Source of the DNA: Isoptericola dokdonensis DS-3 | GTDB lineage: Bacteria; Actinomycetota; Actinomycetes; Actinomycetales; Cellulomonadaceae | Reading direction: 5' to 3' | Assembly (NCBI RefSeq): GCF_001636295.1 | Contig: NZ_CP014209.1 | Location: 62,001 to 126,000 of the forward strand | DNA length: 64,000 nucleotides | Notes under the pieces: model-generated | What the model saw: only the letters and a program-made list of their open reading frames with translations | Databases searched by the model: none | Told to the model about the DNA's origin: nothing | Part shown: in pieces, positions 8,933 to 19,124 of the stretch | Layout: every line of letters begins with the position of its first letter | How positions within the stretch are numbered: position 1 is the first letter of the stretch | Program-made: the position numbers and the translations under genes

Positions 8933-9985
8933 GTGGCGGTCTCAGAGCTCGCGATCGAGACGCACGGTCTGCGCAAGACGTACCGCACGGTGCGCGGTCG
9001 CACGGTCGGTGTCGAAGGGCTCGACCTCGCGGTCCCGCAGGGTGGTGTGCACGGCTTCCTCGGGCCCAACGGCTCCGGCAAGACGACGACGATCCGCATG
9101 CTCCTCGGCCTGGTGCGTCCGGACAGCGGCACCGCCGCCGTGTTCGGCGTCCCGGTGCCGCAGCGCCTGCCCGAGGTCGTGGCCCGCGTGGGCGCGATCG
9201 TCGAGAGCCCGAAGTTCTTCCCCGCGTTCAGCGCGCGCCGCAACCTCCAGCTCCTCGCCGACGGCATCGGCGCGCCCCGCGCGCGGGTCGACGAGGTCAT
9301 CGAGCAGGTCGGCCTGCACGGCCGGGCACGCGACCGCTACCGCACGTACTCCCTGGGCATGAAGCAGCGGCTCGCCATCGCCGCGACCCTGCTCAAGGAC
9401 CCCGACCTGCTGATCTTCGACGAGCCCACCAACGGGCTCGACCCGGCCGGCATCCACGAGATCCGCCAGACCATGCGGGCCCTCGGCGACCAGGGCAAGA
9501 CGGTGCTCGTCTCCAGCCACATCCTGGCCGAGGTCGAGCACGTCGCCGACACCGTGTCGATCGTGACCCGCGGCCGGCTCGTCGCGTCGGGTCGTGTCGC
9601 CGACCTCCTCGGCGACGCGACCGGCGCCACGGTGCAGGTGCAGGTCGCGCAGGCCGACGTCGAGCAGGCGACGCGGGTGCTCGCCACCGCGGGGTACGTC
9701 GTGCGGTCCGACGGCGGGCGCCTCGTCGTCGACGGCGCCGCCGACGCGGCCGAGCTCAACCGGCTGCTCGGCGGGCAGGGCGTGTGGGCGAGCGAGCTCG
9801 TCGTGCGCCGTCCCGACCTGGAGTCGGTGTTCCTCGGTCTCACCCAGCACGACGTGCCCGGCGGGACCTCCCACCGCGGTGAACGGCGCCTGTGGGGCGG
9901 CGGGGGTGCCGGAGGGCGGCACGGCGACGACGGCGTCGGGCCGGTCGGCGCGACGGACGAGAGCACGGACGGGGTGCGGGCATGA
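8933..9985 (+). CDS. ABC transporter ATP-binding protein
   Basis: 350-residue ATPase of a CcmA/DrrA-like exporter. Walker A GPNGSGKTT near residue 43, signature YSLGMKQR near 140, Walker B LLIFDEP near 160, H-loop in SSHILAEVEHV near 195. The family's C-terminal domain ends around the conserved LESVFLGLT near 300; a further tail of roughly 50 residues is Gly/Arg/Asp-rich and probably disordered. GTG at 8933 chosen for GGAGGGG at 8921-8927. Overlaps the permease start by 4 nt (ATGA), so the two form one exporter; substrate unknown. Confidence 0.93.
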   Translation: MAVSELAIETHGLRKTYRTVRGRTVGVEGLDLAVPQGGVHGFLGPNGSGKTTTIRMLLGLVRPDSGTAAVFGVPVPQRLPEVVARVGAIVESPKFFPAFSARRNLQLLADGIGAPRARVDEVIEQVGLHGRARDRYRTYSLGMKQRLAIAATLLKDPDLLIFDEPTNGLDPAGIHEIRQTMRALGDQGKTVLVSSHILAEVEHVADTVSIVTRGRLVASGRVADLLGDATGATVQVQVAQADVEQATRVLATAGYVVRSDGGRLVVDGAADAAELNRLLGGQGVWASELVVRRPDLESVFLGLTQHDVPGGTSHRGERRLWGGGGAGGRHGDDGVGPVGATDESTDGVRA

Positions 9986-11064
9986 TGCGGCTGTTCCGGG
10001 TGGAGCTGCGCCGGCTGTGGTGGCGGCGCGTCACGTGGGGTGCCTGCCTCCTGGCGGTGGTCGTCGCGGGGATCACCGTGTTCAGCGGGCTGGGGAACGC
10101 CAGTCCGCCGAGCGCGCAGGAGATCGCCGACGCCGAGCGGTACTACGCCGAGGAGCTCGAGTGGTGGGAGCAGGACGGCGAGGAGCAGGTCGCGCAGTGC
10201 CGCGAGGACGAGGCGGCGGACGCCGACCCGGCGGCGGACTACGGCTGCGACCAGATGGCCCCGCAGCTCGAGTTCTTCCTGCCCCCGACGGTCGAGTACT
10301 TCCCCGACGCCGGCGCCCGGGAGTGGTTCACCGGCGTCCCGGTCGAGGGTGAACCGGGCACCGACCCGCAGGTCGCCGAGATCCAGGCCGGCTTCTGGCA
10401 CGGCTGGGGCGGGCTGCCGGGCACCGTGACCGCGACGTGGTTCCTGCTCATGCTGGCGCTCGTCGTCGGCGTCAGCTTCGTCACCGCGGAGATCGGCGCC
10501 GGGTCGCTCGGCATGTGGCTGACCTTCGAGCCGCGGCGCCGGCCCGTCTATCTGGCCAAGGCCGCGGCCGCCGCCGTCGGCGCGCTGCCGGTCGTGCTCG
10601 CGGGGTGGCTGGTCGTCGTCGGTGGTCTGTACGCGGTGCACGCGGCGTTCGGGACCGTCGGCGACGCGAGCGCCGCCGCCTGGACCGAGGTCGCGACGTT
10701 CACCGGACGTCTCGCGGTCGCGGGGGCGGCGGCTGCGGCGATCGGCGTCGCGCTGGGGATCCTGCTCAAGCACGCCGCTGCGGCGATCGGGGTGGCGGTC
10801 GGGGTGCTGTGGGCCACCGCGTTCCTCGGCTTCGGCACGGGGGCGGCGCAGCGATGGATGCCGGTCGTCAACCTCGACGCGTGGATGCGCGGTGGGTCGA
10901 CCTACGGTTTCTCCGTGGTCTCGAGCGACGACTCCGGCCAGTACACCGACCAGTGGGTCGAGCGGGCGGTGACCCAGGCGCAGGGCGGCCTGTACCTGCT
11001 CGCGCTGGTCGTCGTGCTGAGCCTCGCGGCCCTCCTGGTGTTCCGGCGTCGCGACGTCTCCTGA
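9982..11064 (+). CDS. ABC transporter permease (ABC-2 type)
   Basis: 360 residues, partner of the ATPase just upstream. First membrane segment at about 15-35 (TWGACLLAVVVAGITVFSGL), then a large, acidic extracytoplasmic region to about residue 140 with two cysteines, then five more hydrophobic segments. The pattern EIGAGSLGMWLTFEPRR with YLAKA is typical of ABC-2 permeases (the conserved E in the cytosolic loop). Two ATGs in a row at 9982 and 9985; the first overlaps the upstream stop. The ilvBNC leader region follows. Confidence 0.85.
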   Translation: MMRLFRVELRRLWWRRVTWGACLLAVVVAGITVFSGLGNASPPSAQEIADAERYYAEELEWWEQDGEEQVAQCREDEAADADPAADYGCDQMAPQLEFFLPPTVEYFPDAGAREWFTGVPVEGEPGTDPQVAEIQAGFWHGWGGLPGTVTATWFLLMLALVVGVSFVTAEIGAGSLGMWLTFEPRRRPVYLAKAAAAAVGALPVVLAGWLVVVGGLYAVHAAFGTVGDASAAAWTEVATFTGRLAVAGAAAAAIGVALGILLKHAAAAIGVAVGVLWATAFLGFGTGAAQRWMPVVNLDAWMRGGSTYGFSVVSSDDSGQYTDQWVERAVTQAQGGLYLLALVVVLSLAALLVFRRRDVS

Positions 11065-11086
11065 GTCCGCAGGTCGTCGAACCGAT

Positions 11087-11103
11087 GTCCCAGATGCTGG
11101 GAC
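11087..11103. promoter_or_regulatory. Palindrome upstream of the ilvBNC promoter
   Basis: GTCCCAG-ATG-CTGGGAC, perfect 7-bp arms with 3-nt centre, 14 bp before the -35 element: position of an operator or activator site. Binding protein unknown. Confidence 0.4.
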
Positions 11104-11117
11104 GATCGAACCGCAGC

Positions 11118-11146
11118 GTGACATCGGCGCGACGACGGCGTAACGT
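11118..11146 (+). promoter_or_regulatory. ilvBNC leader promoter
   Basis: GTGACA (11118-11123), 17-bp spacer, TAACGT (11141-11146). The GTG of the leader peptide follows 7 nt later, so the transcript should begin at or next to the leader peptide start. Confidence 0.6.
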
Positions 11147-11153
11147 GCGTCAC

Positions 11154-11198
11154 GTGCAGACGATTCTTCTCGTAGTACTTCCAGGGCGCGCCGGCTGA
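11154..11198 (+). CDS. ilvB leader peptide ([14 protein letters not shown])
   Basis: 14-codon reading frame starting with GTG. Residues 4-9 are I-L-L-V-V-L, written ATT-CTT-CTC-GTA-GTA-CTT; ATT, CTT and GTA are rare in this genome, so ribosome speed should follow the supply of charged Ile, Leu and Val tRNAs. The stop is about 30 nt before a terminator hairpin. This is the classic layout of a BCAA attenuator, known upstream of ilvB in other actinobacteria. No Shine-Dalgarno; the TAACGT box 7 nt upstream points to leaderless translation of the leader peptide itself. Confidence 0.85.
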   Translation: MQTILLVVLPGRAG

Positions 11199-11229
11199 GG
11201 CCACCGCACCGGGCTTCGTCAGCGCGCTC

Positions 11230-11275
11230 ACCCCTCGTCAGTCCCCGCAGCAGCATCAGGGACCGAGGGGTTTTT
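11230..11275 (+). terminator. ilvB attenuator terminator
   Basis: Stem ACCCCTCG / CGAGGGGT (11230-11237, 11264-11271) continued after a 3-nt bulge by GTCCC / GGGAC (11241-11245, 11259-11263), then TTTTT. One of few hairpins here with a real T-tract. Stalling on the leader codons would be expected to stop it forming. Confidence 0.85.
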
Positions 11276-11347
11276 CGTTGCACCGAGCAGGTCAGCACCA
11301 CCCCAGCACCACCCCCAGACACCCAGATCGAGCGGCAGGAGAGACCG

Positions 11348-13171
11348 ATGGCCCAGCCGAACCCGACACCCGCCCAGGTGGCAGCGCGCACCGCACCGCG
11401 CGGTGTCGAGCAGTCCGCGGGCGTGCCCGTGACCGGCGCGGAGTCGATCGTCCGCTCCCTCGAGGCCGTCGGTGTCGACACGGTCTTCGGCATCCCCGGC
11501 GGCGCGATCCTGCCGACCTACGACCCGCTGATGGACTCCGCCTCCGTGCGCCACATCCTCGTGCGCCACGAGCAGGGGGGCGGCCACGCGGCGTCCGGGT
11601 ACGCCCACGCCACCGGCAAGGTCGGCGTGACCATGGCGACCTCCGGGCCCGGCGCCACCAACCTGGTGACCCCCATCGCGGACGCCAACATGGACTCCAT
11701 CCCCATGGTCGCCATCACCGGCCAGGTCGGTGAGTCCCTCATCGGGACGGACGGGTTCCAGGAGGCGGACATCGTCGGCATCACCATGCCGATCACCAAG
11801 CACTCCTACCTGATCACCGACCCGGCCGAGATCCCCCGCACCATCGCCGAGGCGTTCCACATCGCCTCCACCGGTCGCCCCGGTCCCGTGCTCGTCGACA
11901 TCGCGAAGTCCGCCATGCAGGCGGCGACCACGTTCTCGTGGCCGCAAGAGCTGGCGCTGCCCGGCTACCACCCGGTGACGAAGCCGCACGCCAAGCAGGT
12001 CCGGGAGGCCGCGCGGCTGCTGGCCTCCGCCCGCCGCCCGGTGCTCTACGTCGGTGGTGGCGTCATCCGCGCCGGCGCCGCGCAGGCCCTGCGCAAGCTC
12101 GTGGACCTCTCCGGCGCCGCCGTCGTGACCACCCTCATGGCCCGGGGCGCCGTTCCCGACTCCCACCCGCAGCACCTCGGCATGCCCGGCATGCACGGCA
12201 CCGTCCCCGCCGTCGCCGCCCTGCAGAAGGCCGACCTCGTCGTCGCCCTCGGCGCGCGCTTCGACGACCGCGTCACCGGCAAGCTGTCCAGCTTCGCGCC
12301 GCACGCCGCGATCGTGCACGCCGACATCGACCCCGCCGAGATCGGCAAGAACCGGGCCGTCGACGTCCCCATCGTGGGCGACCTGCGCGAGGTGATCACC
12401 GACCTCGTGCCCGCGCTCGAGGCCGAGCAGGCGACGGCCGGCAAGCCCGACGTCGAGGCCTGGTGGCGGCAGATCGACACGTGGCGCGAGACGTACCCCC
12501 TGGGATACACCGCCACCGCCGACGGCCACCTCGCCCCGCAGCACGTCATCTCGCGCCTCGGCGAGCTCACCGGCCCCGACGCGATCTACGTCTCCGGCGT
12601 CGGCCAGCACCAGATGTGGGCCGCGCAGTTCATCCGGTACGAGCGCCCCAACACCTGGATCAACTCCGGCGGCCTGGGCACCATGGGCTACTCGATCCCC
12701 GCCGCGATGGGTGCCAAGGTCGGCGCGCCCGACCGCACCGTGTGGTCGATCGACGGTGACGGCTGCTTCCAGATGACCAACCAGGAGCTCGCCACCTGCA
12801 CGATCAACGACATCCCCATCAAGGTGGCGCTGATCAACAACAGCTCGCTCGGCATGGTCCGGCAGTGGCAGACCCTCTTCTACGAGGAGCGGTACTCGAA
12901 CACCGACCTGCACACCGGGCACGGCACCGCGCGCGTCCCCGACTTCGTCAAGCTCGCCGACGCGTACGGCTGCATCGGGATCCGCGTCGAGCACGCGAGC
13001 GAGGTCGACGACGCCATCAAGCGCGCCAACGAGATCGACGACGTGCCCGTCGTCGTCGACTTCACCGTCTCCCGCGACGCCATGGTGTGGCCGATGGTCG
13101 CCTCCGGCGTCAGCAACGACGACATCCAGTACGCCCGCGGCATCTCGCCCGCATGGGACCGCGAAGACTGA
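11348..13171 (+). CDS. ilvB: Acetolactate synthase, large (catalytic) subunit
   Basis: ThDP-dependent first common step of valine and isoleucine synthesis (two pyruvates to acetolactate, or pyruvate plus 2-ketobutyrate to acetohydroxybutyrate). 607 residues; the catalytic Glu is E75 in [15 protein letters not shown], and the ThDP motif runs [12 protein letters not shown] through [13 protein letters not shown]. Three domains in the usual order: PYR, central FAD-binding, PP. The first 27 residues are a low-complexity tail. ATG at 11348 with CAGGAG upstream. First gene of ilvBNC, controlled by the attenuator before it. Confidence 0.97.
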   Translation: MAQPNPTPAQVAARTAPRGVEQSAGVPVTGAESIVRSLEAVGVDTVFGIPGGAILPTYDPLMDSASVRHILVRHEQGGGHAASGYAHATGKVGVTMATSGPGATNLVTPIADANMDSIPMVAITGQVGESLIGTDGFQEADIVGITMPITKHSYLITDPAEIPRTIAEAFHIASTGRPGPVLVDIAKSAMQAATTFSWPQELALPGYHPVTKPHAKQVREAARLLASARRPVLYVGGGVIRAGAAQALRKLVDLSGAAVVTTLMARGAVPDSHPQHLGMPGMHGTVPAVAALQKADLVVALGARFDDRVTGKLSSFAPHAAIVHADIDPAEIGKNRAVDVPIVGDLREVITDLVPALEAEQATAGKPDVEAWWRQIDTWRETYPLGYTATADGHLAPQHVISRLGELTGPDAIYVSGVGQHQMWAAQFIRYERPNTWINSGGLGTMGYSIPAAMGAKVGAPDRTVWSIDGDGCFQMTNQELATCTINDIPIKVALINNSSLGMVRQWQTLFYEERYSNTDLHTGHGTARVPDFVKLADAYGCIGIRVEHASEVDDAIKRANEIDDVPVVVDFTVSRDAMVWPMVASGVSNDDIQYARGISPAWDRED

Positions 13172-13187
13172 GGACGGAGCCACCACC

Positions 13188-14817
<1,630 letters not shown>

Positions 14818-14840
14818 CACCACCCCTGTCACGAGCGTCG

Positions 14841-14880
14841 CGCGCGGCCGTCGTCCCCACCCCGGGACGGCGGCCGCGCG
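14841..14880 (+). terminator. Terminator hairpin after ilvC
   Basis: 17-bp stem (14841-14857 with 14864-14880, one G-U pair), 6-nt loop; no T-tract. Confidence 0.7.
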
Positions 14881-14896
14881 TGCATTCCCGGCCCGC

Positions 14897-15019
14897 CGCG
14901 AGTCAGCGCACGATGGCGCGAGTCAGCGCACGATGGCGCGAGTCAGCGCACGATGGCGCGAGTCAGCGCACGATGGCGCGAGTCAGCGCACGACGGCGCG
15001 GGACGGCGCGAGTCAGCGC
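14897..15019. repeat. Tandem array of a 20-bp GAGTCAGCGCACGATGGCGC-type unit
   Basis: AGTCAGCGCA recurs at 14901, 14921, 14941, 14961 and 14981 with an exact 20-bp period and a degenerate last copy at 15011. The last copy runs into the 3' end of the NUDIX gene and supplies its stop codon. Related arrays at 15553 (opposite orientation) and 50591. There are no unique spacers, so it is not a CRISPR. Confidence 0.85.
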
Positions 15020-15462
15020 GAGGGGACGACGACGCCTGCCAGGTCGAGCCCGGTGTCGACGAGCTCGGCCCGCTCCAGCCCCGCGACGTCCTCCAGCCGG
15101 TGCCAGGCGACGTCGTCGGTGGAGCCGTCCACCTCGACCCGGAGCTCACCGCCGACGACGTGCGCCCGGTAGAGGATGCGCAGCCCGTGCATCGCGGACG
15201 GGTCGTCGACGTGCGTCGGCGCGAGGACCCGTCTGCCCTCGGCCACGACGATGCTGTCGATGCCGAGCAGGCCGTCCAAGACGACGTCGTAGCCGGTCTC
15301 CTCCCGCACCTCGCGCACGGCGGCGTCGGCCGGGTCCTCACCGGGGTCGAGGCCGCCGCCGGGGAGCGTCCAACCGGACTGGTGGTCGCCGGACCGCCAG
15401 TGGGGGAGCAGCACCCGGCCTTCGTCGACGATCACGGCGTAGGCCGCCACCCGCAGTCTCAT
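15013..15462 (-). CDS. NUDIX hydrolase
   Basis: 149 residues; hydrolyses a nucleoside diphosphate linked to some other moiety, substrate unknown. The Nudix box is complete: GGGLDPGEDPADAAVREVREETGYDV from about residue 37, with the REVREETG catalytic core. The ATG at 15462 has a CAGGAT box 6 nt upstream, fitting a leaderless start. The gene is bracketed by two arrays of the 20-bp repeat in opposite orientation (14897-15019 and 15553-15626); its last codons lie inside the first array. Confidence 0.9.
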   Translation of the reverse strand: MRLRVAAYAVIVDEGRVLLPHWRSGDHQSGWTLPGGGLDPGEDPADAAVREVREETGYDVVLDGLLGIDSIVVAEGRRVLAPTHVDDPSAMHGLRILYRAHVVGGELRVEVDGSTDDVAWHRLEDVAGLERAELVDTGLDLAGVVVPSR

Positions 15463-15552
15463 GCCGCCATCCTGGCGTGCCGTGCCGCGCACTGCTGCCC
15501 GCAACGTCCGTCCCCGTCCCCGTCGGCTCGGGGCCGGCCGCCTCGCCGGCCG

Positions 15553-15626
15553 GTGCGCTGACTCGCGGTGGTGTGCGCTGACTCGGGTGGTCCGTGCGCT
15601 GACTCGCGGTGGTGTGCGCTGACTCG
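15553..15626. repeat. Second array of the 20-bp unit, inverted
   Basis: GTGCGCTGACTCG (reverse complement of CGAGTCAGCGCAC) at 15553, 15573, 15594 and 15614: spacing 20, 21, 20. Upstream of both the NUDIX gene and the divergent ASCH-domain gene. Confidence 0.8.
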
Positions 15627-15678
15627 CCGACCGGTGGCGGGGGCGGCGGCCGGTGGCGCAGGGTGGCAGGATGGCCGC

Positions 15679-16239
15679 ATGACTGACGACGTGACCTCGG
15701 GCGACGTCCCGCAGGACCCGCAGCAGAGTGGTCTGGACGACCTCGTGCAGGCGGAGCGCATCACCGCGTTCTGGGAGTCGGCCCGGCCGAAGGCGGGGCG
15801 GACGAGCCACGGCGGCGCCGTGGGGGAGCGGTCGGAGAACGTGGTGCCGCCGCCCGCATGGGCCTTCGGGGACTCGCCGGGGCTCGCCGACGAGCTGCTG
15901 GGTCTGGTGCTGGCGGGGACGAAGACGGCGACGGCGAGCGCGCTGTGGGAGTTCGAGGTGGCGGAGGAGCCGCTGCCACGGCGCGGCGACCTGTCGATCG
16001 TGCTCGACGGCGAGGGCGCCCCGCGAGCCCTGATCCGCACGGACGCGGTGGAGACGGTGCCGTTCGACGAGGTCACCGCCGAGCACGCCCGGCTCGAGGG
16101 CGAGGACGACCTCTCGCTGGCGGCATGGCGCGAGGGCCACGAGACGTACTGGCGGCGCACGCTGGAGGCGGCGGGTCGCACGTTCGACCCGTCGATGCCG
16201 GTGGTCTGCGAGCGGTTCACCGTCCTGTACTCCGAGTGA
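15679..16239 (+). CDS. ASCH-domain protein
   Basis: 186 residues. The ASCH fold, related to PUA RNA-binding domains, is indicated by the spacing of PPPAWAFGDSPGLADELLGLVLAGTKTATASALWEFE (lysine/threonine loop near 80-90), RRGDLSIVLDGEGAPRALIRT, VPFDEVTAEHARLEGEDD and the end ERFTVLYSE. Members are thought to bind RNA or act on modified nucleosides; no activity can be assigned. ATG at 15679 with CAGGAT 6 nt before it; an open frame further upstream crosses the repeat array and is not supported. Confidence 0.82.
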   Translation: MTDDVTSGDVPQDPQQSGLDDLVQAERITAFWESARPKAGRTSHGGAVGERSENVVPPPAWAFGDSPGLADELLGLVLAGTKTATASALWEFEVAEEPLPRRGDLSIVLDGEGAPRALIRTDAVETVPFDEVTAEHARLEGEDDLSLAAWREGHETYWRRTLEAAGRTFDPSMPVVCERFTVLYSE

Positions 16240-16285
16240 TGTCGGTGGCCCGCGCTAGCGTGCGGGTCACCGAGAGGAGACGACG

Positions 16286-16684
16286 ATGACCCTGCGCTGG
16301 TACTCCACGGTGGTGGAGTCGACGGACCCGGGTGCGCTCGCCGCGTGGTGGGCGGGGGCGCTCGGCTGGGAAACGGCGTACGCGGCCGACGACGAGGTCG
16401 TCCTCGTGCCGCCGTGGGCGCGTGAGCTCACCGAGCAGCTGGAGTTCCACCGGGTGCCGCCGGGCATGGTGTTCGTCCGGGTGGAGCACGAGAAGGTGGG
16501 CAAGAACCGGCTGCACTGGGACTTCGCGCCGCACACGAGCGACGACCGGGACGCGGAGATCGCGCGGCTGGTCGGGCTGGGGGCGACGGTGGTCGACGTG
16601 GGGCAGCCCGCGGACGCGTCGTGGACGGTGCTCGCGGACCCGGACGGCAACGAGTTCTGCGTGCTGTCGGCACGCGAGTTCTGA
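16286..16684 (+). CDS. VOC (glyoxalase-like) family protein
   Basis: 132 residues, one betaalphabetabetabeta pair: LRWYSTVVESTDPGALAAWW at the start, RLHWDFAPH in the middle and VLADPDGNEFCVL at the end, the last being the most typical VOC motif. Substrate and metal are not readable. GAGAGGAG ribosome site before the ATG. Follows the ASCH gene by 46 nt and precedes leuB. Confidence 0.85.
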   Translation: MTLRWYSTVVESTDPGALAAWWAGALGWETAYAADDEVVLVPPWARELTEQLEFHRVPPGMVFVRVEHEKVGKNRLHWDFAPHTSDDRDAEIARLVGLGATVVDVGQPADASWTVLADPDGNEFCVLSAREF

Positions 16685-16740
16685 CACAGGCTGCCATCCG
16701 CATCGTGAGACAGGTGTCCCGCATCCTGGTAGGTGCGGCG

Positions 16741-16746
16741 TAGCAT
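16741..16746 (+). promoter_or_regulatory. -10 box, leaderless leuB
   Basis: TAGCAT, 6 nt before the leuB ATG, inside a small dyad GCGGCG-N6-CGCCGC (16735-16752) that reaches the start codon. Confidence 0.6.
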
Positions 16747-16752
16747 CGCCGC

Positions 16753-17796
16753 ATGACGCGCAACATCGACCTGGCAGTGGTGGCGGGTGACGGCATCGGG
16801 ACGGAGGTCGTCGAGCAGGGCCTCGCGGTCCTCGAGGCGGCCCTGGCCGGCTCCGACGTCAAGGTCGCCACCACCGAGTTCGACCTCGGGGCGCGTCGCT
16901 GGCACGCGACCGGTGAGACGCTCACCGACGACGACCTCGGCCGCATCCGCGAGCACGACGCGATCCTGCTCGGCGCCATCGGCGACCCGACCGTGCCCTC
17001 CGGCGTGCTGGAGCGCGGTCTGCTGCTCAAGCTGAGGTTCGCGCTGGACCACTACGTCAACCTCCGCCCGGGCAAGCTGTACCCGGGCGTGAAGAGCCCG
17101 CTCGCCGAGCCGGGCGAGGTCGACTTCGTGGTGGTCCGCGAGGGCACCGAGGGTCCGTACGTCGGCAACGGCGGTTCGGTCCGCACCGGCACCCCGCACG
17201 AGATCGCGACCGAGGTGTCGGTCAACACGGCCTTCGGTGTCGAGCGCGTGGTGCGGGACGCCTTCGCCCGCGCCCAGGCGCGCCCCCGCCGGCACCTGAC
17301 GCTGGTGCACAAGCACAACGTGCTCGTGCACGCCGGGCACCTGTGGCGCCGCACCGTCGAGGCCGTGAACGCCGAGTTCCCGGACGTGACGACCGACTAC
17401 CTGCACGTCGACGCCGCCACCATCTTCCTCACGACGAACCCGTCGCGCTTCGACGTCATCGTCACGGACAACCTGTTCGGTGACATCCTCACCGACCAGG
17501 CCGCCGCGATCACCGGTGGCATCGGCCTCGCGGCGTCGGCGAACATCAACCCCGACCGGACCGCGCCGTCGATGTTCGAGCCGGTGCACGGCTCCGCGCC
17601 CGACATCGCCGGTCAGGGCAAGGCCGACCCGACCGCCACGGTCCTGTCGGTCTCCCTCCTGCTCGACCACCTCGGCCTCACCGCCGAGGCGGCGCGCGTC
17701 GAGGCGGCGGTCGCGGCCGACCTCGCCGAGCGTGGCGGGCGAGTACGGTCGACGGCCGAGGTCGGGCAGGAGCTCGCTGCCCGCGTCGCCGGCTGA
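16753..17796 (+). CDS. leuB: 3-isopropylmalate dehydrogenase
   Basis: Oxidative decarboxylation of 3-isopropylmalate with NAD+ (leucine pathway); in organisms with CimA the same enzyme works on 3-methylmalate to give 2-ketobutyrate. 347 residues. Motifs: [11 protein letters not shown] at the N-terminus, [33 protein letters not shown] (metal-binding Asp) and [16 protein letters not shown]. The GPYVG form marks a decarboxylating dehydrogenase of the IPMDH group. Leaderless: no Shine-Dalgarno, TAGCAT 6 nt upstream. Followed after 153 bp by ilvE. Confidence 0.96.
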   Translation: MTRNIDLAVVAGDGIGTEVVEQGLAVLEAALAGSDVKVATTEFDLGARRWHATGETLTDDDLGRIREHDAILLGAIGDPTVPSGVLERGLLLKLRFALDHYVNLRPGKLYPGVKSPLAEPGEVDFVVVREGTEGPYVGNGGSVRTGTPHEIATEVSVNTAFGVERVVRDAFARAQARPRRHLTLVHKHNVLVHAGHLWRRTVEAVNAEFPDVTTDYLHVDAATIFLTTNPSRFDVIVTDNLFGDILTDQAAAITGGIGLAASANINPDRTAPSMFEPVHGSAPDIAGQGKADPTATVLSVSLLLDHLGLTAEAARVEAAVAADLAERGGRVRSTAEVGQELAARVAG

Positions 17797-17949
17797 CCGG
17801 CGCACCTCGACGACCTCGGCCGTCGTCCCCGAACCGTCCCCCCGACTCCCGTCCGGGGTGGCCGTGTGGTGGACGCGTCCGACCGGTGCCCGCGGGACCG
17901 CGAGTCGTGGAAAACTACAGGGGTCACCCGGTGAAAGGCCCTTGCGATC

Positions 17950-19077
17950 ATGACCACGACCTCCCCCATCCTGCCCACCGAGCTCGAGGACCTCGTCGAG
18001 CTGTTCGACGTCGCCCCGACGGACTCGCCCACGCCTGACGACGAGCGCGAGGCCGCGCTCGCGAGCCCGCGCTTCGGCACGGTGTTCACCGACCACATGG
18101 CGCGCATCACGTGGCGCAAGGACACGGGCTGGATCGACCGCCGCATCGAGAAGTACGGCCCGCTCCAGCTCGACCCGGCGACCGCCGTCCTGCACTACGC
18201 GCAGGAGATCTTCGAGGGCATGAAGGCGTACAAGCACGCCGACGGCTCGGTGTGGACGTTCCGCCCGGACGCCAACGCGGCGCGGTTCGCCCGCTCGGCG
18301 CACCGGCTGGCGCTGCCCGCCCTCAGCGTGGACGACTTCATCGGGTCGATCGCCGCCCTGGTGCGCACCGACCTCGCCTGGGTGCCCGGCGGCGAGGACT
18401 CCAGCCTGTACCTGCGCCCCTTCATGTTCGCCTCGGAGGCGTTCCTCGGCGTGCGCCCGGCGACCGAGGTCGAGTACCTGTGCATCGCGTCGCCGGTGGG
18501 CCCGTACTTCGCGGGCGGTGTGAAGCCGGTGTCGATCTGGGTGTCGCAGGACTACCACCGTGCGGCCCCGGGCGGCACGGGCGACGCCAAGTGCGGCGGC
18601 AACTACGCGGCCAGCCTGCTCCCGCAGACCGAGGCGCAGGAGAACGGCTGCGACCAGGTGTGCTTCCTCGACTCCACGACGAACACGTTCCTCGAGGAGC
18701 TCGGCGGCATGAACGTGTTCGTCGTCAAGGCGGACGGCACGGTGCACACGCCCGAGCTCACGGGATCGATCCTCGAGGGCGTGACGCGCTCGTCGATCCT
18801 GCAGCTCGTGACGGACCGCGGCCACGGGGTGGTCGAGCGTCGGATCCCGCTGACGGAGATCGTCGACGGGCTCGCCGACGGCAGCATCACGGAGATCTTC
18901 GCCTGCGGCACGGCGGCGGTCGTGACGCCGATCGGCCGGCTCGCCGGTGGCTCGTTCGACCACCAGGTCGGTGGCGGTGAGCCCGGCGAGCTGACGATGG
19001 CGATCCGCACCGAGCTCACGGACATCCAGTACGGCCGTACGCCCGACCGCCACGGCTGGATGCGCCGCCTGGCCTGA
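17950..19077 (+). CDS. ilvE: Branched-chain amino acid aminotransferase
   Basis: PLP enzyme of fold type IV for the last step to Leu, Ile and Val with glutamate as amino donor. 375 residues, the longer form usual in actinobacteria. Motifs: LHYAQEIFEGMKAY near 80, the PLP lysine in GDAKCGGNYAAS, EELGGMNVFV, and SITEIFACGTAAVVTPIG near the end. ATG at 17950; GAAAGG at 17933-17938 is a distant ribosome site. The 153-bp spacer from leuB has no other gene. Confidence 0.96.
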   Translation: MTTTSPILPTELEDLVELFDVAPTDSPTPDDEREAALASPRFGTVFTDHMARITWRKDTGWIDRRIEKYGPLQLDPATAVLHYAQEIFEGMKAYKHADGSVWTFRPDANAARFARSAHRLALPALSVDDFIGSIAALVRTDLAWVPGGEDSSLYLRPFMFASEAFLGVRPATEVEYLCIASPVGPYFAGGVKPVSIWVSQDYHRAAPGGTGDAKCGGNYAASLLPQTEAQENGCDQVCFLDSTTNTFLEELGGMNVFVVKADGTVHTPELTGSILEGVTRSSILQLVTDRGHGVVERRIPLTEIVDGLADGSITEIFACGTAAVVTPIGRLAGGSFDHQVGGGEPGELTMAIRTELTDIQYGRTPDRHGWMRRLA

Positions 19078-19124
19078 CGGCACCGCACGACGACCTGACC
19101 GTCCGACGGGAGGGGCCGGGACGC

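Noticed and set aside
11065..11347. T-box or metabolite riboswitch before ilvB
   Set aside because: No T-box sequence or specifier loop; leader peptide plus terminator explain the region.
14897..15019. CRISPR array
   Set aside because: Units are contiguous 20-mers without unique spacers, and no cas gene is present.
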